DNA of 64,000 nt from DASZQY01 sp963843565 (GTDB lineage: Bacteria; Pseudomonadota; Alphaproteobacteria; Rhizobiales; Kaistiaceae). The stretch lies in assembly GCA_963843565.1 (NCBI GenBank), contig CAWJKY010000002.1:124001-188000 (forward strand). The letters are read 5' to 3'. Positions 1 to 8,532 of the stretch are shown in pieces; the stretch's first letter is position 1, and every line of letters starts with the position of its first letter. The notes below the pieces were generated by a model, which was not told where the DNA came from, made no database searches, and was given only the letters and a program-made list of their open reading frames with translations. A program made the position numbers and the translations under genes.

Positions 1-20
1 ACCCCACCCCACCCCACCCC
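1..20. repeat. (ACCCC)4 tandem repeat, G4-capable
   Basis: Four perfect head-to-tail copies of ACCCC open the window. The minus strand therefore reads four G4 runs separated by single T bases, the textbook intramolecular G-quadruplex pattern. It sits 30 bases before the start of the toxin-antitoxin module, where a promoter would be expected. It touches the window edge, so the array may be longer. Confidence 0.7.
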
Positions 21-50
21 TATCATCGTTAGGCTTGAAGAAGGATCGTC

Positions 51-401
51 ATGGCAACCGTCAGGATCAACGACGACGCGGTCTGGGTGAAGAGCGTCGA
101 GGGCAGCCCCGAGCTTCAGACGAGGATCAAGTCGCTCAAGGCGGGCGAAGTCCTCGACCTCGAAGTCGATGGCATTGTCGGCAAGTGGGAGCGTATGCGC
201 GACGGCCGCGACGGCCGGCCAACCTTCGGCATCAGGCCGATCGGCGAGATGCGTCAGGTCTGGGCGCGGCTCCGCAAGGCGAGCCGCACGACAGTCCCCG
301 TGCGCGAAGTGATCGTCGCCGACACGTACCTCGCCAGCCTCGCTCCCACGCTCAACGAATGGGATTCGGGAGAAGACGCCGAAGCCTACCGTGATCTGTG
401 A
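51..401 (+). CDS. Putative antitoxin partner of PemK/MazF-type toxin
   Basis: A 116-residue protein starting at an ATG preceded by AAGGA. It overlaps the downstream toxin gene by 11 bases, the usual layout of a co-translated toxin-antitoxin pair with the antitoxin first. I do not recognise the N-terminal domain: it reads as mixed alpha/beta (VRINDDAVWVKSV near the start) and is not an evident ribbon-helix-helix or AbrB fold. The acidic, aromatic C-terminal tail EWDSGEDAEAYRDL (last 15 residues) resembles the toxin-neutralising tails of MazE-type antitoxins. The role as antitoxin is inferred from gene order, overlap and this tail. Confidence 0.7.
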   Translation: MATVRINDDAVWVKSVEGSPELQTRIKSLKAGEVLDLEVDGIVGKWERMRDGRDGRPTFGIRPIGEMRQVWARLRKASRTTVPVREVIVADTYLASLAPTLNEWDSGEDAEAYRDL

Positions 402-723
402 CTTCGCCGATGTCGTGGCCGTGCCCTTCCCGTTCGTCGACCGGCCGATTGTGAAGGTGCGCCCGGCGCTGGTCTTCTCCGGCACGACATTCAACGCGGA
501 GAACGGTCAGTCAGTGCTCGCAATGATTACCACCGGCGCCGGCTCGTCGTGGCCCAGCGACATCGCCATAACCGACGGTGCCAAGGCGGGCATCCTTCAC
601 CCTTCGGTCATCCGCTGGAAGACGTTCACCCTTCCCAACCAGACCATACTGCGCCGGCTCGGAACGCTCGGCGCCCGCGACCGCACCGCGGTGAAACGCG
701 CGCTCCGGGAGATTTTCGGCTGA
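391..723 (+). CDS. PemK/MazF-family toxin (mRNA endoribonuclease-like)
   Basis: A 110-residue protein with a GTG start lying inside the antitoxin reading frame, so translation is probably coupled. The N-terminal DVVAVPFPFVDRP followed by VRPALVFS is the hallmark of the PemK/MazF fold, and the length is normal for the family. Known members cleave mRNA in a sequence-specific way and are held inactive by the co-encoded antitoxin; the cleavage site here cannot be predicted. The gene ends 20 bases before the convergent petC stop codon. The family assignment is firm; toxicity is inferred. Confidence 0.85.
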   Translation: MICDFADVVAVPFPFVDRPIVKVRPALVFSGTTFNAENGQSVLAMITTGAGSSWPSDIAITDGAKAGILHPSVIRWKTFTLPNQTILRRLGTLGARDRTAVKRALREIFG

Positions 724-743
724 ATGGGTAGCGTGGCGCGCCG

Positions 744-1598
744 TCAGTGGGCGACCTTTGACCAGATCTGGCGCTTGGTGAGCAGCATCAGGCCCGCGAA
801 GACCAGCAGGAAGACGACCACCTCGAAGCCCATGCGCTTGCGCGCCACCAGATGGGGCTCGGCCGCCCACATCAGGAACGCCGCCACGTCGCGGGCGTAC
901 TGGTCGACGGTCTGCGGCGTACCGTCGGTGTAGGTCACCTGATCGTCGGCCAGCGGCGGCGGCATCTTCAGCGACACCGCGGTCATGAAGTACGGGTTGT
1001 AGTAGGTGCCGTCGGGCACCGTCACGCCCTTGGGCGGATCGGTGAAGCCGGTGAGCAGCGCGTGGATATAGTCCGGGCCGCCTTCCTGGTACTGGGTGAA
1101 GAAGTCGACGATCGCCCAGAACACGCCGCGTTCGGCGCCACGCGCCTTGGCCATCAGCGACAAGTCGGGCGGCGCGGCCCCGCCGTTGGAGGCGGCGGCG
1201 GCCTCGGGGTTCGGGAACGGCGACGGGAAGTGGTCGGACGGCTTGCCCGGCCGCTGGAACATGTCGCCGGAATCGTTCGGCCCGTCGGTGATCTGGAAGC
1301 TCGCCGCCAGCGCCTTGACCTCGTCCACGCTGAAGCCCGGCCCGTCCTCCGCCTCGAGGTTGCGGAACGCGACGTACTTCATCGAATGGCAGTTGGAGCA
1401 GACTTCCTTGTAGACCTGATAGCCGCGCTGCAACTGCGCCCGGTCGAACTTGCCGAACGGACCGGCGAACGACCACGACAGGAGCGGTGGCGTCTTCTGC
1501 GGGAACGAGGTCGGCTGGGTGCCGCCCTCCTGCGCGAGGACGGTGGCCGCGGAAAACGCGACGACGGCGGCGGCGACGAGGGCGAGAGCGCGCTTCAT
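744..1598 (-). CDS. petC: Cytochrome c1 of the bc1 complex
   Basis: A 284-residue protein carrying the covalently bound haem c subunit of ubiquinol:cytochrome c oxidoreductase. A signal peptide covers roughly residues 1-22, ending near LAQ. The haem attachment motif CSNCH lies near residue 70. The axial methionine is probably in the MPPPLADDQV region near residue 215. A C-terminal membrane anchor (VVVFLLVFAGLMLL) leaves the haem domain in the periplasm. It is the last gene of petABC: its ATG follows the petB stop after one base, so translational coupling is likely. No truncation relative to alphaproteobacterial homologues is apparent. Confidence 0.97.
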   Translation of the reverse strand: MKRALALVAAAVVAFSAATVLAQEGGTQPTSFPQKTPPLLSWSFAGPFGKFDRAQLQRGYQVYKEVCSNCHSMKYVAFRNLEAEDGPGFSVDEVKALAASFQITDGPNDSGDMFQRPGKPSDHFPSPFPNPEAAAASNGGAAPPDLSLMAKARGAERGVFWAIVDFFTQYQEGGPDYIHALLTGFTDPPKGVTVPDGTYYNPYFMTAVSLKMPPPLADDQVTYTDGTPQTVDQYARDVAAFLMWAAEPHLVARKRMGFEVVVFLLVFAGLMLLTKRQIWSKVAH

Positions 1599-1599
1599 G

Positions 1600-2853
1600 T
1601 CAGGCCTTCGCCCCGGAGGTCTTGGAGAGCACCGCCTCGGTGATACTGGTCGGCAGCGGCTTGGGCTTCTCGAGCAGGCCGACGACCGGCAGCACGATGA
1701 GGAAGTGGGCGAAGTAGTAGACGGTCAGGATGCGCGCCGCGATCACGAAGCCGCCTTCCGGGGGCTGCGATCCGAGGTAGCCGAGGCCGAGGCCGGTGGC
1801 GACGAAGATCCAGAAGAACTGGCGGTAGATCGGCCGAAAGGTCGACGAGCGCACCCGCGCGGTATCGAGCCACGGCAGGAAGACCAAGACGGCGATCGAG
1901 CTGAACAGCGCGATGACCCCGAACAGCTTGTTCGGGATGGCGCGCAGGATCGCGTAGAACGGCAGCAGGTACCATTCCGGAACGATGTGCGCCGGCGTCT
2001 GCAGCGGGTTGGCGGCGATGTAGTTGTCCGGCTCGCCGAGATAGTTGGGCACGTAGAAGACCAGCCACGCGAACAGGATCAGGAACACCGACAGACCGAA
2101 AGTGTCCTTGATCGTGTAGTACGGGTGGAAGGGCACCGTGTCCTGGCTGCTCTTGACGTCGACGCCGGCCGGATTGCCGTTGCCGGGAACGTGCAGCGCC
2201 CAGAGGTGCAGGATGACCACGCCGGCGATCATGAACGGCAGCAGGTAGTGCAGCGAGAAGAAGCGGTTGAGGGTCGCGTTGTCGACCGAGAAGCCACCCC
2301 ACAGCCACGTCGTGATGGTGTTGCCGACCACGGGAATCGCCGAGAACAGGTTGGTGATGACGGTGGCGCCCCAGAACGACATCTGGCCCCACGGCAGCAC
2401 GTAGCCGAAGAAGGCCGTCATGATCATCAGCAGGAAGATGATGACGCCCAGAATCCAGAGGATCTCGCGCGGCGCCTTGTAGGAGCCGTAGTACATGCCC
2501 CGCAGCATGTGGATGTAGACGGCGAAGAAGAACAGCGAGGCGCCGTTTGAGTGCAGGTAGCGGATCAGCCAGCCGTAGTTGACGTCGCGCATGATGCCCT
2601 CGACCGAGCTCATGGCGAGGGTGGCGTTCGGCGTGTAGTGCATGGCGAGCACGATGCCGGTGACGATCTGCGCGGCCAGCATGAACAGCAGGATGGCGCC
2701 GAAGTTCCACCAGTAGTTCAGGTTGCGCGGCGTCGGGAAGACGACGAACGAGGAGCGGATGAAGCCGAACATCGGCAGCCGCACCTCGATCCACTTGATC
2801 ACCCGGTTGGTCGGCGCCCAATCCGCCCCGTGTGCTTCGCCGTGTTCGGCCAT
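1600..2853 (-). CDS. petB: Cytochrome b of the bc1 complex
   Basis: A 417-residue polytopic membrane protein holding both b haems and the two quinone sites of the bc1 complex. Histidine pairs in YLHSNGASLFFFAVYIH and in FSLHYLLPF...ILHLWALH are the expected haem ligands on helices B and D. The quinol-oxidation-site PEWY motif is intact (VPEWYLLPFYAI). Length and hydrophobic pattern fit the full eight-helix cytochrome b, not the split b6/subunit IV form. It lies 22 bases after petA and one base before petC, so the three genes form one operon. Confidence 0.97.
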   Translation of the reverse strand: MAEHGEAHGADWAPTNRVIKWIEVRLPMFGFIRSSFVVFPTPRNLNYWWNFGAILLFMLAAQIVTGIVLAMHYTPNATLAMSSVEGIMRDVNYGWLIRYLHSNGASLFFFAVYIHMLRGMYYGSYKAPREILWILGVIIFLLMIMTAFFGYVLPWGQMSFWGATVITNLFSAIPVVGNTITTWLWGGFSVDNATLNRFFSLHYLLPFMIAGVVILHLWALHVPGNGNPAGVDVKSSQDTVPFHPYYTIKDTFGLSVFLILFAWLVFYVPNYLGEPDNYIAANPLQTPAHIVPEWYLLPFYAILRAIPNKLFGVIALFSSIAVLVFLPWLDTARVRSSTFRPIYRQFFWIFVATGLGLGYLGSQPPEGGFVIAARILTVYYFAHFLIVLPVVGLLEKPKPLPTSITEAVLSKTSGAKA

Positions 2854-2875
2854 ATTGATTTCGCCCGCCCGCCTG

Positions 2876-3445
2876 TCAGCCGATCATGATCGTGGTGTCG
2901 GAAGTGAAGTTGTACTTCGGAATAGCCATATTCTCCGGCGCCGGCCCCTGGCGGATGCGCCCGGCCGGATCGTATTGCGACCCGTGGCACGGACAGAACC
3001 AGCCGTCGTAGGCGCCCTGCTGGCCAAGCGGCACACACCCGAGATGCGTGCAGATCTCGATCATGATGAGCCAGGCTTCCTTGCCGGGCGCGGAGCGATT
3101 GGCGTCGGTCGCCGGCGCGTCGGCCGGGAGGTTGGCGTTGCGCGCCAGACCATCGCGCAGCTGCGAGATGTCGACCGCCTTGGCATCGGCGATCTCCTTC
3201 TCGGTGCGCTGGCGAATGACGACGGGCTTGCCGCGCCACTTGACGATGAGCGACTGGCCGACCTCGACCGCGGAGATGTCGACCTCGACCGAGGCCAGCG
3301 CCAGGGCGGCAGCGTCCGGGTTCATCTGGTCGACCAGCGGCCACGCAACCAGCGCCGTGCCGACGCCGGCGACCGCCCCCGTGGCAATGTAGAGAAAGTC
3401 CCGCCGTGTCGGTTCCGGATGATCAGCCGCGTCGGTGCTTGACAA
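2876..3445 (-). CDS. petA: Rieske iron-sulfur subunit of the bc1 complex
   Basis: A 189-residue Rieske protein that passes electrons from quinol to cytochrome c1. The two [2Fe-2S]-binding loops CTHLGC and CPCHGS are present. The N-terminus has a twin-arginine motif (EPTRRDFLYIATGAVAG) followed by the single membrane anchor, as expected for Tat insertion. I chose the TTG at 3445 because AGGGGA sits five bases upstream and the product then begins LSSTDAADHPEPTRRDF; an in-frame extension to 3517 gives an implausible cysteine- and glycine-rich leader. It is the first gene of petABC. Confidence 0.94.
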   Translation of the reverse strand: MSSTDAADHPEPTRRDFLYIATGAVAGVGTALVAWPLVDQMNPDAAALALASVEVDISAVEVGQSLIVKWRGKPVVIRQRTEKEIADAKAVDISQLRDGLARNANLPADAPATDANRSAPGKEAWLIMIEICTHLGCVPLGQQGAYDGWFCPCHGSQYDPAGRIRQGPAPENMAIPKYNFTSDTTIMIG

Positions 3446-3590
3446 ATCGGTCCCCTGAAAGCCCTGCCAGAACGCCTCGCCCCACCGCCGGCAGAATCCC
3501 CCGCCTGAGGCCGGCAAGGTTTAGCGAGCGACCTTAGGACTTGTCCAGAGTAGCCCTGAGAAATGCGCACATTGTCGCGGGGATGGCGGG

Positions 3591-3615
3591 TTTTGGGGCG
3601 TCGCGCCCCCCAAAA
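3591..3615. promoter_or_regulatory. Hairpin in petA / flavodoxin divergent region
   Basis: In the 285-base divergent region between petA and the flavodoxin gene, TTTTGGGGCG is followed after a three-base loop by CGCCCCCCAAAA, giving a long stem with two extra C bases. Its T/A-rich ends make it terminator-like on either strand. It lies upstream of both genes, so a leader or transcription-insulator role is more likely than simple termination. The rest of the region holds one FNR-like box and no recognisable gene. Confidence 0.4.
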
Positions 3616-3653
3616 GGCGCGACCGGGACCGGAACGCAGGAAACCCGGGGCGT

Positions 3654-3667
3654 TTGACCCACCTCAA
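3654..3667. promoter_or_regulatory. FNR/FixK-like half-palindromic box
   Basis: TTGACCCACCTCAA has the TTGA-N6-TCAA core of CRP/FNR-family sites. It is 63 bases upstream of the flavodoxin ATG and about 210 bases upstream of petA. The flanking positions do not match the fuller TTGAT-N4-ATCAA consensus. One such core is expected by chance in a window of this size, so the call is weak. Confidence 0.25.
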
Positions 3668-3730
3668 GGCGGTCCGGTGCGGCTCTGCTAGGGCCCTTGC
3701 TGAGGTTTCGGAACCGGATTGGAGGCGGCT

Positions 3731-4642
3731 ATGCGCGTGCTCGTCAGCTGGGGATCGAAGCAGGGCGGAACCGAGGGGATCGCCCACACCATCGCAGAAG
3801 AACTGCATCGCGACGGGCTGGAGGTCGACCTCCAGCCGGCCTGGGCGCTGCACGGCATCAAGGGCTACGACGCGGCGGTGATCGGCGGGGCGGTCTACGC
3901 CAACCGCTGGCACCGGGCCGCGTATCGGTTCGTGACCCGCAACGCCGCCGCGCTGCAACGCATTCCGGTCTGGCTGTTCTCGAGCGGGCCGCTCGACGAC
4001 TCCGCCGACCGCAAGCAGATCGCGCCGGCGCGCGAGGTCAGCGTGCTCATGGATCGGATCGGCGCGCTCGGCCACGCCACCTTCGGCGGACGCCTGCCGG
4101 CCGACGCCAAGGGCTTCCCGGCCGAAGCGATGGCCAAGACCCGCGCCGGCGACTGGCGCAATCCGGAACGCATCCGCGCCTGGGCCGACGAGGTCGCCGA
4201 GGCGATCCCGACCGCCCGGCCCGGCATCGCCGTCGACCCGGCGGCGCGCTCGCCCTGGCGCCTGCTCGCCTATGGCGCCGCCGGATGGGCGCTCTGCGCG
4301 GTGCTGATGGCGGCGCTGATGGCAACGGTGTCGATCGGCGCCGCACTCGCCATCCACGCCGTCGCGGCGCCGCTGATCTTCGCCGCCGTCGCCTACGGCT
4401 ACTTCCGGGCGCGTGGGGCGCGCGACCCGCTGCCCACCGCCCTCGTCTTCACGGCGATCGTGGCGGCGCTGGACGCGGTGGTCGTCGCCTGGCTCGTCCA
4501 GGGCAGCTTCGCGATGTTCGCCAGCGCCTGGGGCACCTGGGTGCCGTTCGCGCTGATTTTCGCGGCGACGTGGATCACCGGCTTCATCGTGTCGATGATC
4601 CCGTCACGCGCGCAGCTTGCGGAATGGAAAGAGGCGGCGTGA
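3731..4642 (+). CDS. Flavodoxin-domain protein fused to a membrane domain
   Basis: A 303-residue two-part protein. Residues 1 to about 165 form a flavodoxin/HemG-like domain: MRVLVSWGSKQGGTEGIA carries the FMN phosphate-binding loop, and AAVIGGAVYANRWH and PVWLFSSGPLDD match the later flavin loops. Residues from about 180 on contain roughly four hydrophobic helices. HemG itself (protoporphyrinogen oxidase) is a flavodoxin-like protein without this membrane half, so the function is open: a membrane-tethered flavoprotein reductase is plausible. The ATG at 3731 is preceded by GGAGG. The gene converges on the ABC exporter with seven bases between stop codons. Confidence 0.75.
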   Translation: MRVLVSWGSKQGGTEGIAHTIAEELHRDGLEVDLQPAWALHGIKGYDAAVIGGAVYANRWHRAAYRFVTRNAAALQRIPVWLFSSGPLDDSADRKQIAPAREVSVLMDRIGALGHATFGGRLPADAKGFPAEAMAKTRAGDWRNPERIRAWADEVAEAIPTARPGIAVDPAARSPWRLLAYGAAGWALCAVLMAALMATVSIGAALAIHAVAAPLIFAAVAYGYFRARGARDPLPTALVFTAIVAALDAVVVAWLVQGSFAMFASAWGTWVPFALIFAATWITGFIVSMIPSRAQLAEWKEAA

Positions 4643-4649
4643 GCGACCC

Positions 4650-6542
4650 CTACTCCGCCGCTTGCGAGCCGGTCTCGACGCTGGGCTCCAACACCGCGTC
4701 CGGGACCGGCCGTTCCGCATCGAGGAAGCCGCCTGACTGGCGGTTCCACAGCGACGCATAAAGGCCGCCGCGCTTGATGAGATCGGCGTGGGTGCCCATC
4801 TCGACGATCTGTCCCTTGTCGAGCACCACCAGCCGGTCCATCGCCGCGATGGTCGACAGGCGGTGCGCGATGGCGATCACCGTCTTGCCCCTCATCAGCT
4901 TGGTGAAGCTCTCCTGAATGGCGGCCTCGACCTCCGAATCGAGCGCCGAGGTCGCCTCGTCGAGGACCAGGATCGGCGCGTCCTTGAGCAGCACCCGCGC
5001 GATGGCGACGCGCTGGCGCTGGCCGCCGGACAGCTTGGCGCCGCGCTCGCCGACGTGGGCATCGAAGCCCCGCCGGCCGTGGTAGTCGGACAGGTCCGGG
5101 ACAAACTGCTCGGCGTGCGCCTGACGCAGCGCGCCGCGCATGGCGTCCTCGCCCGCCTCGGGCCGGCCGTAGAGCACGTTCTCGCGGATCGAGCGATGCA
5201 GCAGCGAAGTATCCTGGGTGATGAGGCCGATCTGCTTGCGGAGCGAATCCTGCGACACCTGGGCGATGTCCTGCCCGTCGATGACGATGCGCCCGCCCTC
5301 CACGTCGTAGAAGCGCAGTAGCAGATTGGCGATGGTCGACTTGCCGGCACCCGAGCGGCCGACCAGCCCGACCTTCTCGCCGGCCGCGATGTTGAGCGAC
5401 AGGTTCTCGATGATGCCGCTCTTGCGGCCGTAGTGGAACGTGACGTTCTCGAAGCGAATCTCGCCTTTCGGCACCTTCAGCTCCATGGCGTCGGGCACGT
5501 CGACGAGGTCCTGCGGGCGCGCGATGGTCTCCATGCCCTCCTGCACGGCGCCGACGTTGTCGAAGATGCCGATCGAGGTCCACATGATCCACCCGGACAT
5601 CGTCGCGATGCGGAAGGCGAGGCCCGCCGCGATGGTCAGCGCGCCGAGGCTGAGATTGCCGTTCGCCCACAACGTGACCGCAAGCGCCGCCGTCCCGCCG
5701 ATCAGGAGGCCGTTCATGATCGCCACGGTAGACGACATGGCGGTGACCATGCGGGTCGACTTGTTGAACTTCTGCTGGTGATCGTTGACGGCGTCGCGCG
5801 CGTAATCGTCCTCGCGCGACGTATGCGCGAAGAGCTTCACGGTCTGGATGTTGGTGTAGCTGTCGACAATCCGCCCGGTCAGCATCGAGCGGGCCTCCGA
5901 CACGGTCACCGAGCGCCTGCGGATGCGCGGCACGAAGTAATAGAGGGTCAGCACGAAGCCCGCGATCCACAGACCAAGCGGCGCCATCAGCCACACATCG
6001 AGCTGGCTGAACAGGATCATCGAACTGATCGAGTAGATGGTGACGAACCACAGCGCGTCGCAGACCTGCACCACCGACTCACGCAGTGCCGGGCCGGTCT
6101 GGATGATCTTGGAGGCGATGCGGCCGGCGAAATCGTTGGTGAAGAAGCCGACCGTCTGGCGCAGCACGTAGCGGTGCGTCTGCCAGCGCACCAGGTTGGT
6201 GAACGATGGCGCCAGCGACTGCTGCACCAGCAGGTCGTGCAGGATGTTGAAGAACGGGCGCGCGACGATGACGACGAACGCCATCCACGCAAACGTCCAG
6301 CCGTAGTCGGCGAGCATGCGCTCCGGCGTGGTCGCCTTGAGCATGTCGACGAGGTTGCCGGCGTAGCGGAAGATCGAGACCTCGATCAGCGACACGAAGA
6401 AGCCGACGAACATCAGCGCCACAAGCACCGGCCACACCTGCTTGGTGTAGTGCCAGTAGAAGCCGCCAAGCGTCGGCGGCGGCATCGACGGATCGTGCGC
6501 CCGGAAGGGGTCAATCAGCCTTTCGAAGAAGCGGAAGATCAT
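4650..6542 (-). CDS. ABC exporter half-transporter, copy 1
   Basis: A 630-residue fused permease/ATPase of the MsbA-like (ABCB) type. About six transmembrane helices fill residues 30-320. The ATPase half has an intact Walker A (GRSGAGKST), Q-loop (LITQD), signature LSGGQRQR, Walker B (ILVLDEATSALDS) and H-loop (AHRLS). It starts 12 bases after the stop of copy 2, so the two are probably one operon and may form a heterodimer. Substrate is unknown; the family exports lipids, drugs or peptides. All catalytic motifs are canonical, so there is no sign of a degenerate ATPase site. Confidence 0.92.
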   Translation of the reverse strand: MIFRFFERLIDPFRAHDPSMPPPTLGGFYWHYTKQVWPVLVALMFVGFFVSLIEVSIFRYAGNLVDMLKATTPERMLADYGWTFAWMAFVVIVARPFFNILHDLLVQQSLAPSFTNLVRWQTHRYVLRQTVGFFTNDFAGRIASKIIQTGPALRESVVQVCDALWFVTIYSISSMILFSQLDVWLMAPLGLWIAGFVLTLYYFVPRIRRRSVTVSEARSMLTGRIVDSYTNIQTVKLFAHTSREDDYARDAVNDHQQKFNKSTRMVTAMSSTVAIMNGLLIGGTAALAVTLWANGNLSLGALTIAAGLAFRIATMSGWIMWTSIGIFDNVGAVQEGMETIARPQDLVDVPDAMELKVPKGEIRFENVTFHYGRKSGIIENLSLNIAAGEKVGLVGRSGAGKSTIANLLLRFYDVEGGRIVIDGQDIAQVSQDSLRKQIGLITQDTSLLHRSIRENVLYGRPEAGEDAMRGALRQAHAEQFVPDLSDYHGRRGFDAHVGERGAKLSGGQRQRVAIARVLLKDAPILVLDEATSALDSEVEAAIQESFTKLMRGKTVIAIAHRLSTIAAMDRLVVLDKGQIVEMGTHADLIKRGGLYASLWNRQSGGFLDAERPVPDAVLEPSVETGSQAAE

Positions 6543-6554
6543 CTTGCGCCGTTC

Positions 6555-8408
6555 CTATTCCGCCGCCTGGTTCACCGGTTCGACATCGAGGAAGCCGCCC
6601 GACTGACGGCTCCACAGCGCCGCGTAGAGGCCGTCATGACGGATCAGCTCCTCATGGCTGCCGACCTCGACGATGCGGCCCTGATCGAGCACCACGAGAC
6701 GATCCATCGCGGCGATGGTCGACAGGCGGTGCGCGATGGCGATGACCGTCTTGCCGGCCATCAGGCCGTAGAGGGTCTCCTGGATCGCCGCCTCGATCTC
6801 CGAATCGAGCGCCGAGGTCGCCTCGTCGAGCACCAGGATCGGCGCATCCTTCAGGAAGATGCGCGCAATCGCGATGCGCTGGCGCTGGCCGCCGGACAGC
6901 TTGATGCCGCGCTCGCCGACGTGGGCGTCGTAGGCGGTGCGGCCCTTGGGGTCGGCAAGCTCGCGGATGAAGGTGTCGGCATAGGCGAGCTCGGCGGCGC
7001 GCGCGACATCGGCTTCCGTGGCGTCGGGACGGCCGTAGAGGATGTTGTCGCGCACCGAGCGGTGCAGCAGCGAGGTGTCCTGGGTGACCATGCCGATCTG
7101 GCGGCGGAGCGATTCCTGCGTGACGGCGGCGATGTCCTGCCCGTCGATCAGGATACGCCCGCCTTCCAGATCGTAGAAGCGCAGGAGCAGGTTGACGACG
7201 GTCGACTTGCCGGCGCCCGAGCGGCCGACCAGCCCGACCTTCTCGCCCGGGCGGATGGTCAGGTTGAAGTCGTCGAGGACCTTGCCGGCGCCGCGCCCGT
7301 AGTGGAAGCGGACGTGATCGAAGCGAATCTCGCCGTTGGGCACGGTCAGCGCCGCAGCGTCGGGCCGGTCCTTCACCGTGATCGGCCGCGACAGCATGGT
7401 GATGCCGTCGCGCACCGTGCCGATGCTCTCGAAGAGCTGGGCGACCTCCCACATGATCCACTGCGACATGGTGCGCAGCCGCATGACGAGGCCAAGCGCA
7501 ACGGTGATCGCCCCGACGCTCATCAGCGAGCGCGTCCACGCGTAGATGGCAATCGCCGCGACCAGCACCAGAACCACCGAGTTCAGCACGTTCAGCAGTA
7601 GCGACAGCGACGTGAACATGCGCGCCTGCTGGTTCACCGTGCCCAGGAACGAACTCATCGCCGAGCGGGCGTAATCGTGCTCGCGGGTGGTGTGGGCGAA
7701 CAGCTTGACGGTCTGGATGTTGGTGTAGCTGTCGACGACGCGGCCGGTCATCTCGGCGCGCGCATCGGCCTGCAGCTCGCCGACCGCGCCAAGGCGCGGC
7801 ACGAACCAGGCGAGCAGCGCCACATAGGCCGCAAGCCACACGATGAGCGTCGCCACCAGCCACACGTCGCTTTGCCCGAGCAGCCACAGCGTGCCGATGA
7901 AATAGACGACGATGTACACGCCGACGTCGAGGATGCGCGTGATGCTGTCGCGCACCGCGAGCGCCGTCTGCATCACCTTCTGCGAGACGCGGCCGGCGAA
8001 CTCGTCGTTGAAGAAGGCGAGGCTCTGGCCGAGCATGAAGCGGTGCGCCTTCCAGCGGACCAGCATCGGATAGGCACCGAAGGTGGTCTGGAACTGGAGC
8101 AGGCTGCCGCCGAGGCCAAGCAGCGGGAAGACGATCGCCACCACCACTGCCATGGCCAGAAGCGGCGCCCAGTAGCTGGCAAGGAACGCCGCGCGATCGC
8201 CGTGGGCGAGCCAGTCGACCAGGCTGCCGGTGAACTGCAGAAACACGATCTCGACCACCGACATGGTGGCAGTGAGGAGCCCCATGAGGACGAGCCAGGG
8301 CAGCACCGGGCGCGAGTAATAATAGAGGAACGCGAACAGGCGGCCGGGCGGAGTCCGGCCGTCGTCGGGCGGGAAGGGATCGACAAGACGTTCGAAGAAG
8401 CGGAACAC
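6555..8408 (-). CDS. ABC exporter half-transporter, copy 2
   Basis: A 617-residue ABCB-type half-transporter starting at GTG, with the same N-terminal signature as copy 1 (FRFFERLVDPF). Six predicted transmembrane helices precede an ATPase domain with intact GRSGAGKST, LSGGQRQR and LVLDEATSALDS motifs. It is the promoter-proximal gene of the copy 2 - copy 1 pair. A short peptide frame and a strong hairpin lie 70-210 bases upstream in the same direction, suggesting that the pair may be controlled by attenuation. Substrate cannot be deduced. Confidence 0.92.
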   Translation of the reverse strand: MFRFFERLVDPFPPDDGRTPPGRLFAFLYYYSRPVLPWLVLMGLLTATMSVVEIVFLQFTGSLVDWLAHGDRAAFLASYWAPLLAMAVVVAIVFPLLGLGGSLLQFQTTFGAYPMLVRWKAHRFMLGQSLAFFNDEFAGRVSQKVMQTALAVRDSITRILDVGVYIVVYFIGTLWLLGQSDVWLVATLIVWLAAYVALLAWFVPRLGAVGELQADARAEMTGRVVDSYTNIQTVKLFAHTTREHDYARSAMSSFLGTVNQQARMFTSLSLLLNVLNSVVLVLVAAIAIYAWTRSLMSVGAITVALGLVMRLRTMSQWIMWEVAQLFESIGTVRDGITMLSRPITVKDRPDAAALTVPNGEIRFDHVRFHYGRGAGKVLDDFNLTIRPGEKVGLVGRSGAGKSTVVNLLLRFYDLEGGRILIDGQDIAAVTQESLRRQIGMVTQDTSLLHRSVRDNILYGRPDATEADVARAAELAYADTFIRELADPKGRTAYDAHVGERGIKLSGGQRQRIAIARIFLKDAPILVLDEATSALDSEIEAAIQETLYGLMAGKTVIAIAHRLSTIAAMDRLVVLDQGRIVEVGSHEELIRHDGLYAALWSRQSGGFLDVEPVNQAAE

Positions 8409-8479
8409 GAGTGGATAGCTCCGAAGATGTCTGGGCGCGCTCCGGCGGGAGCAGCGGGAAAAAGCGGGTGGCAGGTTCG

Positions 8480-8503
8480 GCCCGGAGCGCGAAGCGCCCG
8501 GGC
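8480..8503 (-). terminator. Attenuator-like hairpin before ABC copy 2
   Basis: Read on the minus strand, GCCCGGGCGC and GCGCTCCGGGC pair over ten base pairs around a UUC loop with one bulged U. The hairpin lies 29 bases after the stop of the short leader frame and 71 bases before the GTG of ABC copy 2. No uninterrupted U tract follows immediately, so it could act as a Rho-linked pause or attenuator and not as a classical intrinsic terminator. Confidence 0.45.
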
Positions 8504-8532
8504 TTACCTCCGATCCGGCGAGAAAGCGTCGT

